The notes: a model not told the origin generated them from the letters alone. A stretch of 47,189 nucleotides of DNA from an uncultured Muribaculaceae bacterium (GCA_934555895.1 CAKTFH010000017.1:1-47189), one strand, 5' to 3'. Shown: positions 34,838 through 44,092, counted from the first letter of the stretch. Made by a program: numbers and translations.

Positions 34838-34868
34838 TATGGTGAACTAAATGAACTTGTCAGTCAGT
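34838..34868 (-). repeat. 3' untranslated repeat, copy 2
   Basis: Identical over 31 bases to 31588-31618. It sits 30 bases past the stop of the 939-residue gene and directly before its terminator. Non-coding identity this complete, beside coding regions that have diverged, suggests gene conversion, a recent duplication or a conserved RNA role. Confidence 0.8.
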
Positions 34869-34898
34869 AGACCTGAATTGATGAAGCGGGGTTGAGGA

Positions 34899-37718
34899 TT
34901 ACTTAACCACAAACTTCTTGCCGTTGCTGATGTAGATGCCGGGAGCGGTGGGGTTAGCCACCTGAATGCCCTGGAGGTTGTAGATGCGACCGTCGGTTGC
35001 AGCAGCGGCCGGAGTGTTGATCATGATTTCGTCGATGCTGTTGAGCTCCTCAGCCATAGCCTTGAGCTGATCTTTGGTTGCATCGGGACCGTAGTAAACC
35101 AGACGGAAGTTGTCGGCTACAATCCACTCTTTGTCCACGAGCTTGGCGTCTTTGGCGATACCGAGCTCGAAAGAATCCTGACCGTTGTTCTCAACAGCCA
35201 TAGAGGTCTTGTAAGCGCCCATACGGAAGGCTAAAGCTGCCTCGCGGGGCCACTGGGGGAAGTAGAAGGTTTCACCGGCCTCGTTTGTGGCGCTGCCGAA
35301 CTCACCCGGGCAGAAGTTGTTGAAACGCGAGTCGAGGATGTTGCCGATGGGCTGCATGTCATCCCAGTTTGTACCGCCGATGAGATAGGGAAGTTCAGTT
35401 TCTTCGGGGAATCCGTTGTCTACGCAATCGCCATGGTCGCCGTAACGGTAGAATGCGTTAACAGAGAAGATGAAGTTGCCCACAGGCAGATTCTCGTCGT
35501 CGATAGTTGTCGTGATATTGGTGCTCTCTGAGTTCCATGACTCAACCACGAAGTCGCTGTAGCAGTCGCCGCGGTTAGGTACGCTACCACCGTCGAACAC
35601 CCATGTGTCGAGGCTTGCACGCTGGTTGAAGCCGGGGTTCTGAATAAGGAAGGATACATCCACGGGGTTATCGATAGATGCTTTCTCGATAAGGGCGAGA
35701 CGCTCTTCGGGAGTTACAAGCATCCACTGTGCGTCGAGGTTTTCGGGGTCAACAACGAAACGATGCTCGGTGCCTACGTTGGTTTCGTCACGGCCGTCGC
35801 GGTCAGTCGAAGCATAGGGATCCCATGCCCAGTGAACACCTTCGTAGTCGGCCTGGCTAATGTTGTAGACATTCTCCTTGCCTTCAACGGGAGTGAAGAG
35901 CCACTTGCCTGCTTTTGCGCAGTCGCAGTAACCGCGGTAGTTGAGGTAGTACTTGCCTTCACCGTTTGCAAGGTGAGTGTTGATGTGGAATGTGCCTGCT
36001 GCGATGTCTGCTTCGGCGTCCTCATCGGTCTCGAGAGTCATGAGCTGGCCAACGAAGCCGAGGGCTGCGTGTGCACCCCAGTCGGAACCGCCCTGGAGGA
36101 ACTGCTTCTGACCCACGTTGTAGATGTAGAAGTCGCCGGCGGTAGCCTGAGCACCCTTGAATTCAGCGGTCTGCTTTTCTGCGAGGGCGCGGCGGCGGAT
36201 ATTGCGGAGGTGGTTGAGAGCGTCTTGGAATGCAGCCTTGTCGACAGCGCTGTTGAAAATGGTCTCGGCCTCTGAGTAATCAAAGCCATGGCAGAGAGCC
36301 TTCACGGCGTTGTACGTTGTAATAACGGAAGCGGCGTCCTTGATGCTGGCAACGCTGGAGGTAAGACCGAGAAGGGCCTGACGCATTACAGCGGCATTGC
36401 CTGAGGCGAGACCTTCCTCTGCAGAAGCAATGAGAGCCTTCACACCGTCGGTGCTGGGAAGAGTCTTAGCCTCCTCAACCTTGGCTGCGAGCTCGGCGGC
36501 AAGTTCGGTGGCAGCGCCATCGGTGGAGGTGCTTACATACTGGAGTTCCCAGTTGTCGTAGATGAACCAGTCGTGGTGAGCGCCTTCGTTCTTCTGAACA
36601 CCGAGCACGAGAGTGCCGTCGGTTACAACTGCCTCAATCCACTCGTTCTGGTAGGCGTCGGGCATTTCCACGAAAAGCTTAGCGGCACAACCCATGCTGT
36701 TGGGGAGATAGAGGCCGCGCTCCTCGTTGAACGAGAACTTCTGATCAAATGGCAACTCTGTGAAAGCCTCGTCGGTGACGAGTTTCACAGCACCCTTGGA
36801 AGCGTTTGCAAAATACTCGGCACGCTTAACGCTTGTGCCGTTGTCGTAGCGGGTCCAGAATTCTGCATCTTCCTCGGCGTTCTCGGCATCACCGTCGCGA
36901 TACCAGCCCTGAATGCGGAAACGGTAAGTACCGTTGGGCAGACCCTCGAGCACTACGTAGTCCTGATAGTTCTGGATAAGATGCCATGCCTCACGCACGC
37001 GATTGGCACGAACACCGTCGTCGCCGCCGTGGCCGATGGCACCACCATTATTGTTGATCCAGCGACGGGTACGGAATCCGCCGTTGTCGTTCTGACGCTC
37101 GTCCATGTTGGCGAAGTCGTGACCGGGAACAAGCCATGTCATGTCCACGGGGCCGTTGGCAACCTGCTGCTTGGCCATCTCGATACGCTCTGCACGGGTA
37201 ACGAGCTGCCATGTGTCGCCGTCGACATTGGCATCATCGGCGAGGATACCGTCGAGCTCACCCAGGGGTATAGGCTCCTCACCAACACCATCACCCTCGA
37301 TGGCTGTGATGGTGTAGGCGTTGCTGACACCGTCGACAGTAACGGGAGTAAACTGCCAGTAGGTGAGCGCGCCACCTGTGTCGAGGTAATGGTTGCCACC
37401 GTTCATGGAGTGGTTGGCACCGAATTTCGGGTTCAGGCGATAGCCTTTGAGGAACTCATTTCCGTCGGCGTCGGTAGCCATAAGGGCCTCAACACCCCAG
37501 TCGAAACCATACTTGTAGAGCTGGGCACGAGTGGTCCAGTCAGCATCCACTTTTTCACTCTGGTTGTTCTGGAGGAACTTGCCACTTTCTACCTGATAGA
37601 GGTACAAATCCTGGGTACCCTCGGTGTGAATTGCCACGCCGGTGTAAGGCGATGCGGCATTTGCCATCGAGAAGGTGCCGAGAATTCCTAAACCAAGGAG
37701 TAAATCTCTTTTTCTCAT
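34899..37718 (-). CDS. Large secreted protein with internal duplication, paralogue 2
   Basis: 939 residues with a signal peptide (about 1-22). It aligns along its whole length with the 953-residue protein: the same DLYLYQVESGKFL lobe, NGPVDMTWLVPGHDFA joint, LPNGTYRFRIQGWYRDGD jelly-roll strand, helical linker, GDFYIYNVGQKQFLQGGSDWG second lobe and IYNLQGIQV ... GIYISNGKKFVVK tail. Long blocks of the second half are identical (for example around DEDAEADIAAGTFHINTH), while surface loops differ, as in paralogues adapting to related ligands. The function is unknown and no active-site motif is recognised. It is divergent from the GtaA/GH2 fusion gene across a 448-base gap and has its own terminator, so it is probably transcribed alone. 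Confidence 0.75.
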   Translation of the reverse strand: MRKRDLLLGLGILGTFSMANAASPYTGVAIHTEGTQDLYLYQVESGKFLQNNQSEKVDADWTTRAQLYKYGFDWGVEALMATDADGNEFLKGYRLNPKFGANHSMNGGNHYLDTGGALTYWQFTPVTVDGVSNAYTITAIEGDGVGEEPIPLGELDGILADDANVDGDTWQLVTRAERIEMAKQQVANGPVDMTWLVPGHDFANMDERQNDNGGFRTRRWINNNGGAIGHGGDDGVRANRVREAWHLIQNYQDYVVLEGLPNGTYRFRIQGWYRDGDAENAEEDAEFWTRYDNGTSVKRAEYFANASKGAVKLVTDEAFTELPFDQKFSFNEERGLYLPNSMGCAAKLFVEMPDAYQNEWIEAVVTDGTLVLGVQKNEGAHHDWFIYDNWELQYVSTSTDGAATELAAELAAKVEEAKTLPSTDGVKALIASAEEGLASGNAAVMRQALLGLTSSVASIKDAASVITTYNAVKALCHGFDYSEAETIFNSAVDKAAFQDALNHLRNIRRRALAEKQTAEFKGAQATAGDFYIYNVGQKQFLQGGSDWGAHAALGFVGQLMTLETDEDAEADIAAGTFHINTHLANGEGKYYLNYRGYCDCAKAGKWLFTPVEGKENVYNISQADYEGVHWAWDPYASTDRDGRDETNVGTEHRFVVDPENLDAQWMLVTPEERLALIEKASIDNPVDVSFLIQNPGFNQRASLDTWVFDGGSVPNRGDCYSDFVVESWNSESTNITTTIDDENLPVGNFIFSVNAFYRYGDHGDCVDNGFPEETELPYLIGGTNWDDMQPIGNILDSRFNNFCPGEFGSATNEAGETFYFPQWPREAALAFRMGAYKTSMAVENNGQDSFELGIAKDAKLVDKEWIVADNFRLVYYGPDATKDQLKAMAEELNSIDEIMINTPAAAATDGRIYNLQGIQVANPTAPGIYISNGKKFVVK

Positions 37719-38166
37719 AAAGGTAATTTAGGTTAAAGATATTTGTTTAAGGTTACTTCGTTAAAAACTTCATCATGAATTAATGCGCATATGATACTTG
37801 AATTGAGGCTGTAGCGGGAGGTATCAGCTTAAGGGGATAGCAAAAAGATTTTTCAAACAATGTAGTGATTAAGGTGGCGAAAGGACACTGTGAGGGCCAG
37901 CCGCCATCCGGTTGCAAAAGTAGGAGAAAGGGGTATTTTTAAGGGGTAAAATCTGTTCAAAAAAAACGAAAATCTTGTCAAACGGATTTTTCAAAAGTTA
38001 AAACGCGCTGATTTATGGGGTAAATGAACAATAAATTTCTAACTTTGAACGACGCTTAACCCCTACTGCAACACATTTTATGTAAATTTGCACTTGACCC
38101 ATAGCGCCCTGCGGCGCCCTCCATGAAAAATCATCCTGAAATCGCAAAATACCAATCATAAACGCA
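37719..38166. promoter_or_regulatory. Divergent control region between paralogue 2 and the GtaA/GH2 fusion
   Basis: For the leftward gene, TACTTTTG (37922-37915) fits TAnnTTTG. For the rightward gene, two -7-like elements occur: TAACTTTG at 38040-38047 and TAAATTTG at 38083-38090. The second would give a leader of about 70 bases. Convincing -33 elements are not seen for any of them, so the promoters may depend on an activator such as the hybrid regulator. No gene is evident here. Confidence 0.45.
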
Positions 38167-41100
38167 ATGAAAAAAATCAGAAAAATTTCAGGCATTCTGC
38201 TCCTGATGGCCGCTTCGGCATGGCCGGCCACAGCGCAGAAAGCCGAGTATTTCACTCCTTACAAGGAGACGCAGCTGCGCATGCCATCGGTGCCGCTGCT
38301 GGTCAACGACCCATATTTCTCAATATGGTCGAACACCGACAACCTTTACGACAGCACCACCAAGCTCTGGTGCGAAAAAGAGAAAGCCGTAGACGGCATA
38401 TTACGCGTAGATGGCGTGGCCTACCGTTTTCTTGGCAAGCAGCGCGAGCATGTGCTCAAGCCCATCTTCGGCATGACCGTCGACGGCGTGCAGTGGGAAG
38501 GACGCGTGAGCCGCGACACTCAGGACGGCACTGCATGGACTACTCTCGACTTCAATGACTCGGAGTGGGCGCTACAGAAAGCCGCCTGGGGCACACCCGG
38601 CGAATATCCCAACGTGCAGAACCCATGGAAGGAGACCCACAGCGACATCTATGTGCGCCGCGAGATAAACCTCACCGCCGACGACATCAAGAAAGACCTC
38701 TGGGTGATGTTCTCACACGACGATGTGTTTGAAATCTACATCAACGGCGTGAAAATCACCTCTACCGGCGAGACATGGCTTCAGGGCGAAGAGGCAGCGC
38801 TCCCCGTGCTGGCACGCCTGGCACTGAAAGAGGGCCGCAACGTGCTGGCCGCACACTGCCACAACACCAGCGGCGGCGCATACATAGACTTCGGCCTGTA
38901 TGAGAATATGGTGCAGGAGGGCTCGAATGTAATCAACGCCGTGCAGAAAGATGTGGATGTGATGGCCACTTCGTCGTACTACACCTTCGAGTGCGGCCCG
39001 GTGGACCTCGAAGTGGTGTTTACCGCACCCATGCTCATCGACGATCTCGACCTCATCTCGACACCTATCAACTATATCTCGTATAAAGTGAAGAGCCGCG
39101 ACGGAGCCAAGCACGATGTGCAGTTCTATTTCGGCACCACCCCGCAGCTCACTGTGAACGAGATGAGCCAGCCCACCCTCAGCAATTTCGTGACCGAAGA
39201 GGGCGTGCGCTACATCAAATCGGGATCTGAGGCCCAGCCGGTGCTCGGCCGTGCAGGCGATGTGATTGCCATCGACTGGGGCTACCTCTATATCCCCGAA
39301 GTGAACGGCAAACTCTCGATCAGCGACGAGCTGACCGCTGAGAATACCTTCGCCACCACCGGCAAGCTCCCCGCATCTGCCACCTCGACAGTGCGCTCCA
39401 CCAACCACAGCAACATGCCCACCCTCATGTTCATGAACGACCTGGGCAGCGTGGACGAGGCCATGAGCTACATGATGGTAGGCTACGACGAAGTGTACGA
39501 CATCCAGTACATGCGCCAAAACTACAAAGCCTACTACGCCCGCAACGGCAAAACCATCTTCCAGGCCTTCAACGAATTCCGCGACAACTACGATACCCTC
39601 ATGGAGCGCTGCCGCGCCCTCGACAAGCGCATCTACGATGATGGTGAAGCCGCAGGCGACGCAAAATACGCCGAACAGCTTTCGGGCCTCTACCGCCACG
39701 TGATGGCCGCTCACAAGCTTTTCGAGGACAACACCGGCAAAGCCCTTTATTTCTCGAAAGAGAACCGAAGCAACGGATGTGTGAACACCGTGGACCTCAC
39801 CTATCCCGAGTCTCCCCTCTATCTGCTCTACAACCCCGAGCTGCAGAAGGGTATGGTGCTCTCTATACTCGACTACGCTCTCAGCGACGCCCGAAAGGAT
39901 AAGAACTGCGCCGCACACGACCTCGGCACATATCCCCATGCCAATGGCCAGGTCTACGGCGACACGATGCCTCTTGAAGAGAGCGCCAACATCGTGATTC
40001 TCGTGAATGCCATCAGCCGAATCACAGGCGACTGGGAGTGGGCACGCCCCTACCGCACCACCCTTCGTTCCTGGGCTTCCTATTGCCACACAGAGGGCCA
40101 GAACCCCGGCAACCAGCTCTGCACCGACGACTTCAAGGGTCCGAGCGAGCAGAACACCAATCTCTCCGTTAAAGCCATCCTCGCAGTGGCCGCATATGCC
40201 GAGATAGCCGAGCACATCGGTGGTTCGGCCCGCGACCCCGAGCTGTTCCGCACATGGGCCAAAAACATGGCCCTGATTTGGGAAGGAGAAGCCCGCGACG
40301 GCGACCACTACCGCATGATGTTCAACCGCGGCGGCACATGGAGCATGAAATATAATATGCTATGGGACAAGATGTGGGGCCTTCAGCTCTTCCCCGAAGA
40401 GGTGATGGAGCGCGAGTTCAATTTCTATAACGGAAAAATGAAACGCTACGGTTTGCCGCTCGACAACCGCGACAACCAGACCAAAAGCGACTGGATGATG
40501 TGGATAGCAGCCATGACTCCGTCGAAGGCCGACTTCCTCAAATATTCCGATTACCACTATAAATACATGAACGAGACCCGCTCACGCCGTCCGACCGGCG
40601 ACTGGTACTATGCCGACTCGGGCGAGGCTCTCGGCTTCACCGCACGCTCAGTGATGGGCGGCGTATGGGCCCGCGTGCTCATGGACCGCGACAAAGTGGA
40701 GATTCCCGCTCCCGAAGGCGGATGGGAAATCAAAGGCAACCACATCAAGACCCGCTGGGCCGAGGATGTGACACCCGACAACGCGCTTCCCGAATATCCC
40801 CGCCCGCAAATGGAACGCGAGCAGTGGATGAACCTCAACGGCCTCTGGGACTACGCCATCGCCAACAGCGTGACCAGCGTGCCCGAGGACTACAACGGCA
40901 AGATACTCGTGCCCTTCGCTATCGAATCGAGCCTCTCGGGAGTGATGAAGCCCCTTGAGCCAGGCAAGATACTCTGGTATCGCCGCGAAGTCTCCATACC
41001 CGATGATTGGGCAGGCAAGCGTGTGATGATAAACTTCGGTGCTGTCGACAACGAGGCCTGGGTCTATGTAAACGGCACTGAGTCGAAGAACCTCGTGGGC

Positions 41101-42684
41101 AACCACCGCGGTGGCTACTCGGCGTTCTCGTTCGACATTACCGACTATATCACCGACGGCAAAGCCACCATATATGTAAAAGTGCGCGACAATACTACCG
41201 ACAACGGACAGCCTCTGGGCAAACAGCGCCGCTACCCCGACGGCAACGGAAGCATATTCTACACCTCCGTGTCGGGCATCTGGCAGACCGTATGGCTCGA
41301 GCCCGTTGAACCCACCCATATCGCCACAATGAAAATCACTCCCGATGTGGACGCCTCTAAGTTCACCTTCGACATAGCACTTGAAGGCACACCCTCGGGC
41401 AAAATCACAGTGACACTCGCCGACAACGGCAACGAAGTGGCCTCGCAGACCATAGACGCCGCAGCCTCCAACAGCATCGAGCTCAGTGTGAGCGCTCCCA
41501 AGCTCTGGAGCCCCGCAAGCCCCTTCCTCTATGATGTGAACGTGACACTCGCCGACGGCGACAACACTCTCGATGCCTTCAACTCCTACGCAGCGCTTCG
41601 CAAAATCTCTTATCGCAAGACCGAGGAGGGCGACTGGCGCTTCCAGCTCAACAACCAGGACCTCTATCAGTTCGGCCCGCTCGACCAGGGTTACTGGCCC
41701 GACGGCCTCTATACCGCTCCTACCGACGAGGCACTCGCCTTCGACCTCGAGAAGACCAAGGAATGGGGATTCAACATGGTGCGCAAGCACATGAAGACCG
41801 AGCCCGACCGCTGGTATTACCACTGCGACCGCCTCGGACTGATGGTATGGCAGGATATGCCCTCGCAGTTCAACAACCACGAGGGATGGGTGACAGACCG
41901 CTACTATGAGGACCATAACTGCACCCAGAGCCGTAGCATCGAGCGCATGTACCGTGCCGAGTGGAAGGAAATAATCGACCAACTCTACTCACACCCATCC
42001 ATCGTGGTTTGGACACCGTTCAACGAGGCATGGGGCCAGTTTGACACCGAGAAGATTGCCGAATACACCCGTCAGCTCGACGCCACACGCCTCATCAACC
42101 CCGCCAGCGGCGGCAACCACTACCACACCGGTGAAGGAACCTTTGTCGACCAGCACAGCTACGCACAGCCACTCCAGGTGTTCGAAGGCATATTCGACGC
42201 ATCGCGTCCCTTCGTAATCGGCGAATACGGCGGTCTCGGCCGCAACATCACCGCACACCGCTGGTATGAGCGCAACTCGCAGACCTACAATACCTACGGC
42301 AGCACAAAGTCAATCACCGACGCCTACGTGAAGCTCGTCGACCAGCTCGTAAGCATGGCCAAGGGCTACAAGAGCGGCGACAACACCATCAACTGGTGCG
42401 CCGCAGTGTATACCCAGACCACCGATGTGGAGACCGAGGTGAACGGCATCATGACCTACGACCGAGAAGTGGACAAATTTGATGTGCCCCGCATCCGCGA
42501 AGCAGCCGACAAACTCACGAAAGTCTATGGCGAATATGACGGCATAGAGAACGTGACAGCCGGCACCGCCGAAGGCCCTGTTGAGTACTACGACCTCATG
42601 GGCGTGCGCCTGAGCGCTCCCCGTCAGGGCATCAACATCGTGCGCCGTGCCGACGGCACAGCTGAGAAAATAGTAAATAAGTAA
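38167..42684 (+). CDS. GtaA-like/GH2 fusion enzyme with a sorting-type tail
   Basis: 1505 residues with a signal peptide (about 1-23). Residues about 25-845 match the stand-alone GtaA-like protein at 18665, including LRMPSVPLLVNDPYFSIWS, the inserted jelly roll (about 110-245, with IYVRREINL and CHNTSGGAYIDFGLYE), YDEVYDIQYM and HDLGTYPHANGQVYG. From about 858 a complete GH2 enzyme follows: sugar-binding domain (880-1050), Ig-like domain (1050-1145) and TIM barrel (1150-1450). The acid/base is E1287 (FNEAWG) and the nucleophile E1353 (IGEYGG). The GH2 half should therefore be an active exo-glycosidase, possibly a beta-galactosidase, beta-mannosidase or galactofuranosidase type. The end (YYDLMGVRL ... 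GINIVRRADG) is a degenerate sorting-like tail. It leads the rightward arm of the PUL, followed by GH76. Confidence 0.85.
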   Translation: MKKIRKISGILLLMAASAWPATAQKAEYFTPYKETQLRMPSVPLLVNDPYFSIWSNTDNLYDSTTKLWCEKEKAVDGILRVDGVAYRFLGKQREHVLKPIFGMTVDGVQWEGRVSRDTQDGTAWTTLDFNDSEWALQKAAWGTPGEYPNVQNPWKETHSDIYVRREINLTADDIKKDLWVMFSHDDVFEIYINGVKITSTGETWLQGEEAALPVLARLALKEGRNVLAAHCHNTSGGAYIDFGLYENMVQEGSNVINAVQKDVDVMATSSYYTFECGPVDLEVVFTAPMLIDDLDLISTPINYISYKVKSRDGAKHDVQFYFGTTPQLTVNEMSQPTLSNFVTEEGVRYIKSGSEAQPVLGRAGDVIAIDWGYLYIPEVNGKLSISDELTAENTFATTGKLPASATSTVRSTNHSNMPTLMFMNDLGSVDEAMSYMMVGYDEVYDIQYMRQNYKAYYARNGKTIFQAFNEFRDNYDTLMERCRALDKRIYDDGEAAGDAKYAEQLSGLYRHVMAAHKLFEDNTGKALYFSKENRSNGCVNTVDLTYPESPLYLLYNPELQKGMVLSILDYALSDARKDKNCAAHDLGTYPHANGQVYGDTMPLEESANIVILVNAISRITGDWEWARPYRTTLRSWASYCHTEGQNPGNQLCTDDFKGPSEQNTNLSVKAILAVAAYAEIAEHIGGSARDPELFRTWAKNMALIWEGEARDGDHYRMMFNRGGTWSMKYNMLWDKMWGLQLFPEEVMEREFNFYNGKMKRYGLPLDNRDNQTKSDWMMWIAAMTPSKADFLKYSDYHYKYMNETRSRRPTGDWYYADSGEALGFTARSVMGGVWARVLMDRDKVEIPAPEGGWEIKGNHIKTRWAEDVTPDNALPEYPRPQMEREQWMNLNGLWDYAIANSVTSVPEDYNGKILVPFAIESSLSGVMKPLEPGKILWYRREVSIPDDWAGKRVMINFGAVDNEAWVYVNGTESKNLVGNHRGGYSAFSFDITDYITDGKATIYVKVRDNTTDNGQPLGKQRRYPDGNGSIFYTSVSGIWQTVWLEPVEPTHIATMKITPDVDASKFTFDIALEGTPSGKITVTLADNGNEVASQTIDAAASNSIELSVSAPKLWSPASPFLYDVNVTLADGDNTLDAFNSYAALRKISYRKTEEGDWRFQLNNQDLYQFGPLDQGYWPDGLYTAPTDEALAFDLEKTKEWGFNMVRKHMKTEPDRWYYHCDRLGLMVWQDMPSQFNNHEGWVTDRYYEDHNCTQSRSIERMYRAEWKEIIDQLYSHPSIVVWTPFNEAWGQFDTEKIAEYTRQLDATRLINPASGGNHYHTGEGTFVDQHSYAQPLQVFEGIFDASRPFVIGEYGGLGRNITAHRWYERNSQTYNTYGSTKSITDAYVKLVDQLVSMAKGYKSGDNTINWCAAVYTQTTDVETEVNGIMTYDREVDKFDVPRIREAADKLTKVYGEYDGIENVTAGTAEGPVEYYDLMGVRLSAPRQGINIVRRADGTAEKIVNK

Positions 42685-42696
42685 TCCCATCACATT

Positions 42697-42740
42697 ATAT
42701 TGGTGCGGGAGCCGGCACAGCAGCCCTTCCGCACCAATAT
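42697..42740 (+). other. Intercistronic hairpin between the fusion gene and GH76
   Basis: A perfect 12-base stem (ATATTGGTGCGG at 42697-42708, CCGCACCAATAT at 42729-42740) with a 20-base loop fills most of the 82-base gap. The following bases are AT-rich but not a T-run, so partial termination or mRNA processing is more likely than a full stop. Confidence 0.6.
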
Positions 42741-42766
42741 TATAATATCATCGCTCACCCCACACA

Positions 42767-44092
42767 ATGAGACTGAAACTTATTACAGCACTGCTCGCCG
42801 GAGCCATCGCCTCGACAGCCTGTCACGGCGCTCCCACAACCGCAAACGCCGTAAAAGACGCCCCGGCACCGGCTATCGAAGAGGTATGGAAGGCTTACGA
42901 CGCCTTCAACAATGTGTATCTCGACACCAAGAAATATATCTATAAGAACACCGACCGCGACCGCCACGCACGCGGCCGCGACAAAGGCGCAGCCGCCATA
43001 TGGTGCCAGCCCATGTATGTGGATATGGCCATGAACGCCGCCTCGCTGGCGCACAAGGAGGGTGACACAGTCCGTGCCAAGGAATATGCCGCACTGGTGG
43101 AGAAACTGCTTGAAGGAAACATCAAGCACTATCTGAATTTTGACTTCGACAACCCCGACACCAACCGCGGGTGGTTTATCTACGACGATATACAGTGGTG
43201 GACCATCACGCTCGCCCGTGCCTACAAGGCCACCGGCAACGAACGCTACCGCACCCTGGCCGAGCAGAGCTTCGCCCGCGTGTGGTACGGCTCACCGCGT
43301 GTGGGCGACACCGGATCATATGCCGACCCGGCGCTGGGCCTCGGCGGAGGCATGTTCTGGCAGTGGCAGCCTCTCGACAAGGCCAAACCCAACCTTCCCG
43401 GCCACGGCAAGATGTCGTGCATCAATTTCCCCACCGTAGTGGCAGCCATGCTGCTCCACGACATAGCTCCCGCCGACCGCAAGGCCGACCCCGAACCTAC
43501 ACGATGGAAAAACGAATGGGGCACATTCGTGCGTCCCCGCTATGAGACAAAAGACCGCTATCTGGAGATGGCCAAGGAGATATATTCATGGGCCCTTCCC
43601 AACCTTGGCGACCCTAAAGAGCCCGGCAAAATTTTCGACAGCCGTCACGGCGACAACCCCGGCGGACACCCGCTTATCTACAACCAGGGCACCTTTATCG
43701 GCGCCTCGGCACTGCTCTATCTGGCCACCGGCGACAATAGATATCTTGAAAACGCCAAGGCCGGCGCCGACTACTCTATCAACGTAATGTCGGCCGAGCA
43801 CGGCCTCCTTCCCTGGGCCCATAACCACCGCGACCCCTACAATCAGGGGTCGCTCGAGCAGGGCGTATATCCCGCCATCTGGGTGGAATACATGAAGATT
43901 CTCATCGCCGACTGCGGCCAGAAGCAGTATCTGCCTTTCATCCGCCACAACATTGCCGAAGGCTGGAAAAACCGAGATCCCAAACGCGACATCTGCGACG
44001 GTGAATCGTGGAATCTCACCACCGACAGCAACATGATAGGCAGCTATGCCGCCTCATCCATCCCCGCCCTGATGCTGGCCCTCCCCCGCTGA
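42767..44092 (+). CDS. GH76 alpha-1,6-mannanase-like lipoprotein
   Basis: 441 residues. A lipoprotein signal ends at C19 (ASTAC), so membrane anchoring is likely, in contrast to the GH76 at 8441, which has no lipobox but carries a sorting tail. The (alpha/alpha)6 fold spans about 35-430. The GH76 double Asp is at D140-D141 in IYDDIQWW, and YNQGTFIGASALLY (about 305-320) is another hallmark of the family. It should cut alpha-1,6-mannan, possibly at the cell surface. The two GH76 proteins are only distantly alike, so they probably act on different forms of the backbone. It is the second gene of the rightward arm, 82 bases after the fusion gene, and ends before a strong terminator. Confidence 0.87.
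   Translation: MRLKLITALLAGAIASTACHGAPTTANAVKDAPAPAIEEVWKAYDAFNNVYLDTKKYIYKNTDRDRHARGRDKGAAAIWCQPMYVDMAMNAASLAHKEGDTVRAKEYAALVEKLLEGNIKHYLNFDFDNPDTNRGWFIYDDIQWWTITLARAYKATGNERYRTLAEQSFARVWYGSPRVGDTGSYADPALGLGGGMFWQWQPLDKAKPNLPGHGKMSCINFPTVVAAMLLHDIAPADRKADPEPTRWKNEWGTFVRPRYETKDRYLEMAKEIYSWALPNLGDPKEPGKIFDSRHGDNPGGHPLIYNQGTFIGASALLYLATGDNRYLENAKAGADYSINVMSAEHGLLPWAHNHRDPYNQGSLEQGVYPAIWVEYMKILIADCGQKQYLPFIRHNIAEGWKNRDPKRDICDGESWNLTTDSNMIGSYAASSIPALMLALPR

Larger units (their letters stand above)
34511..34898. other. Intergenic region between the two large paralogues
   Basis: This gap holds the terminator and 3' repeat of the upstream paralogue and an AT-rich promoter region for the downstream gene. 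TATTTTTG on the leftward strand (34689-34682) matches TAnnTTTG, but no well-spaced -33 element is obvious. It would leave about 165 bases of untranslated leader. I see no gene here. Confidence 0.45.

Noticed and set aside
31571..34868. Reading the repeated 3' blocks as a CRISPR or insertion-sequence remnant
   Set aside because: There are only two copies about 3.2 kb apart, each tied to the end of a paralogous gene, with no transposase gene or target duplication.
38713..40308. Long open frame of 531 codons on the strand opposite the GtaA/GH2 fusion gene
   Set aside because: It lies wholly inside a well-supported enzyme gene and has a His/Gly/Val-rich composition typical of the antisense of GC-rich coding DNA, with no family resemblance. 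The same applies to the long opposite-strand frames at 5299, 8906, 24-25 kb, 29484, 33056, 36573 and 40648.
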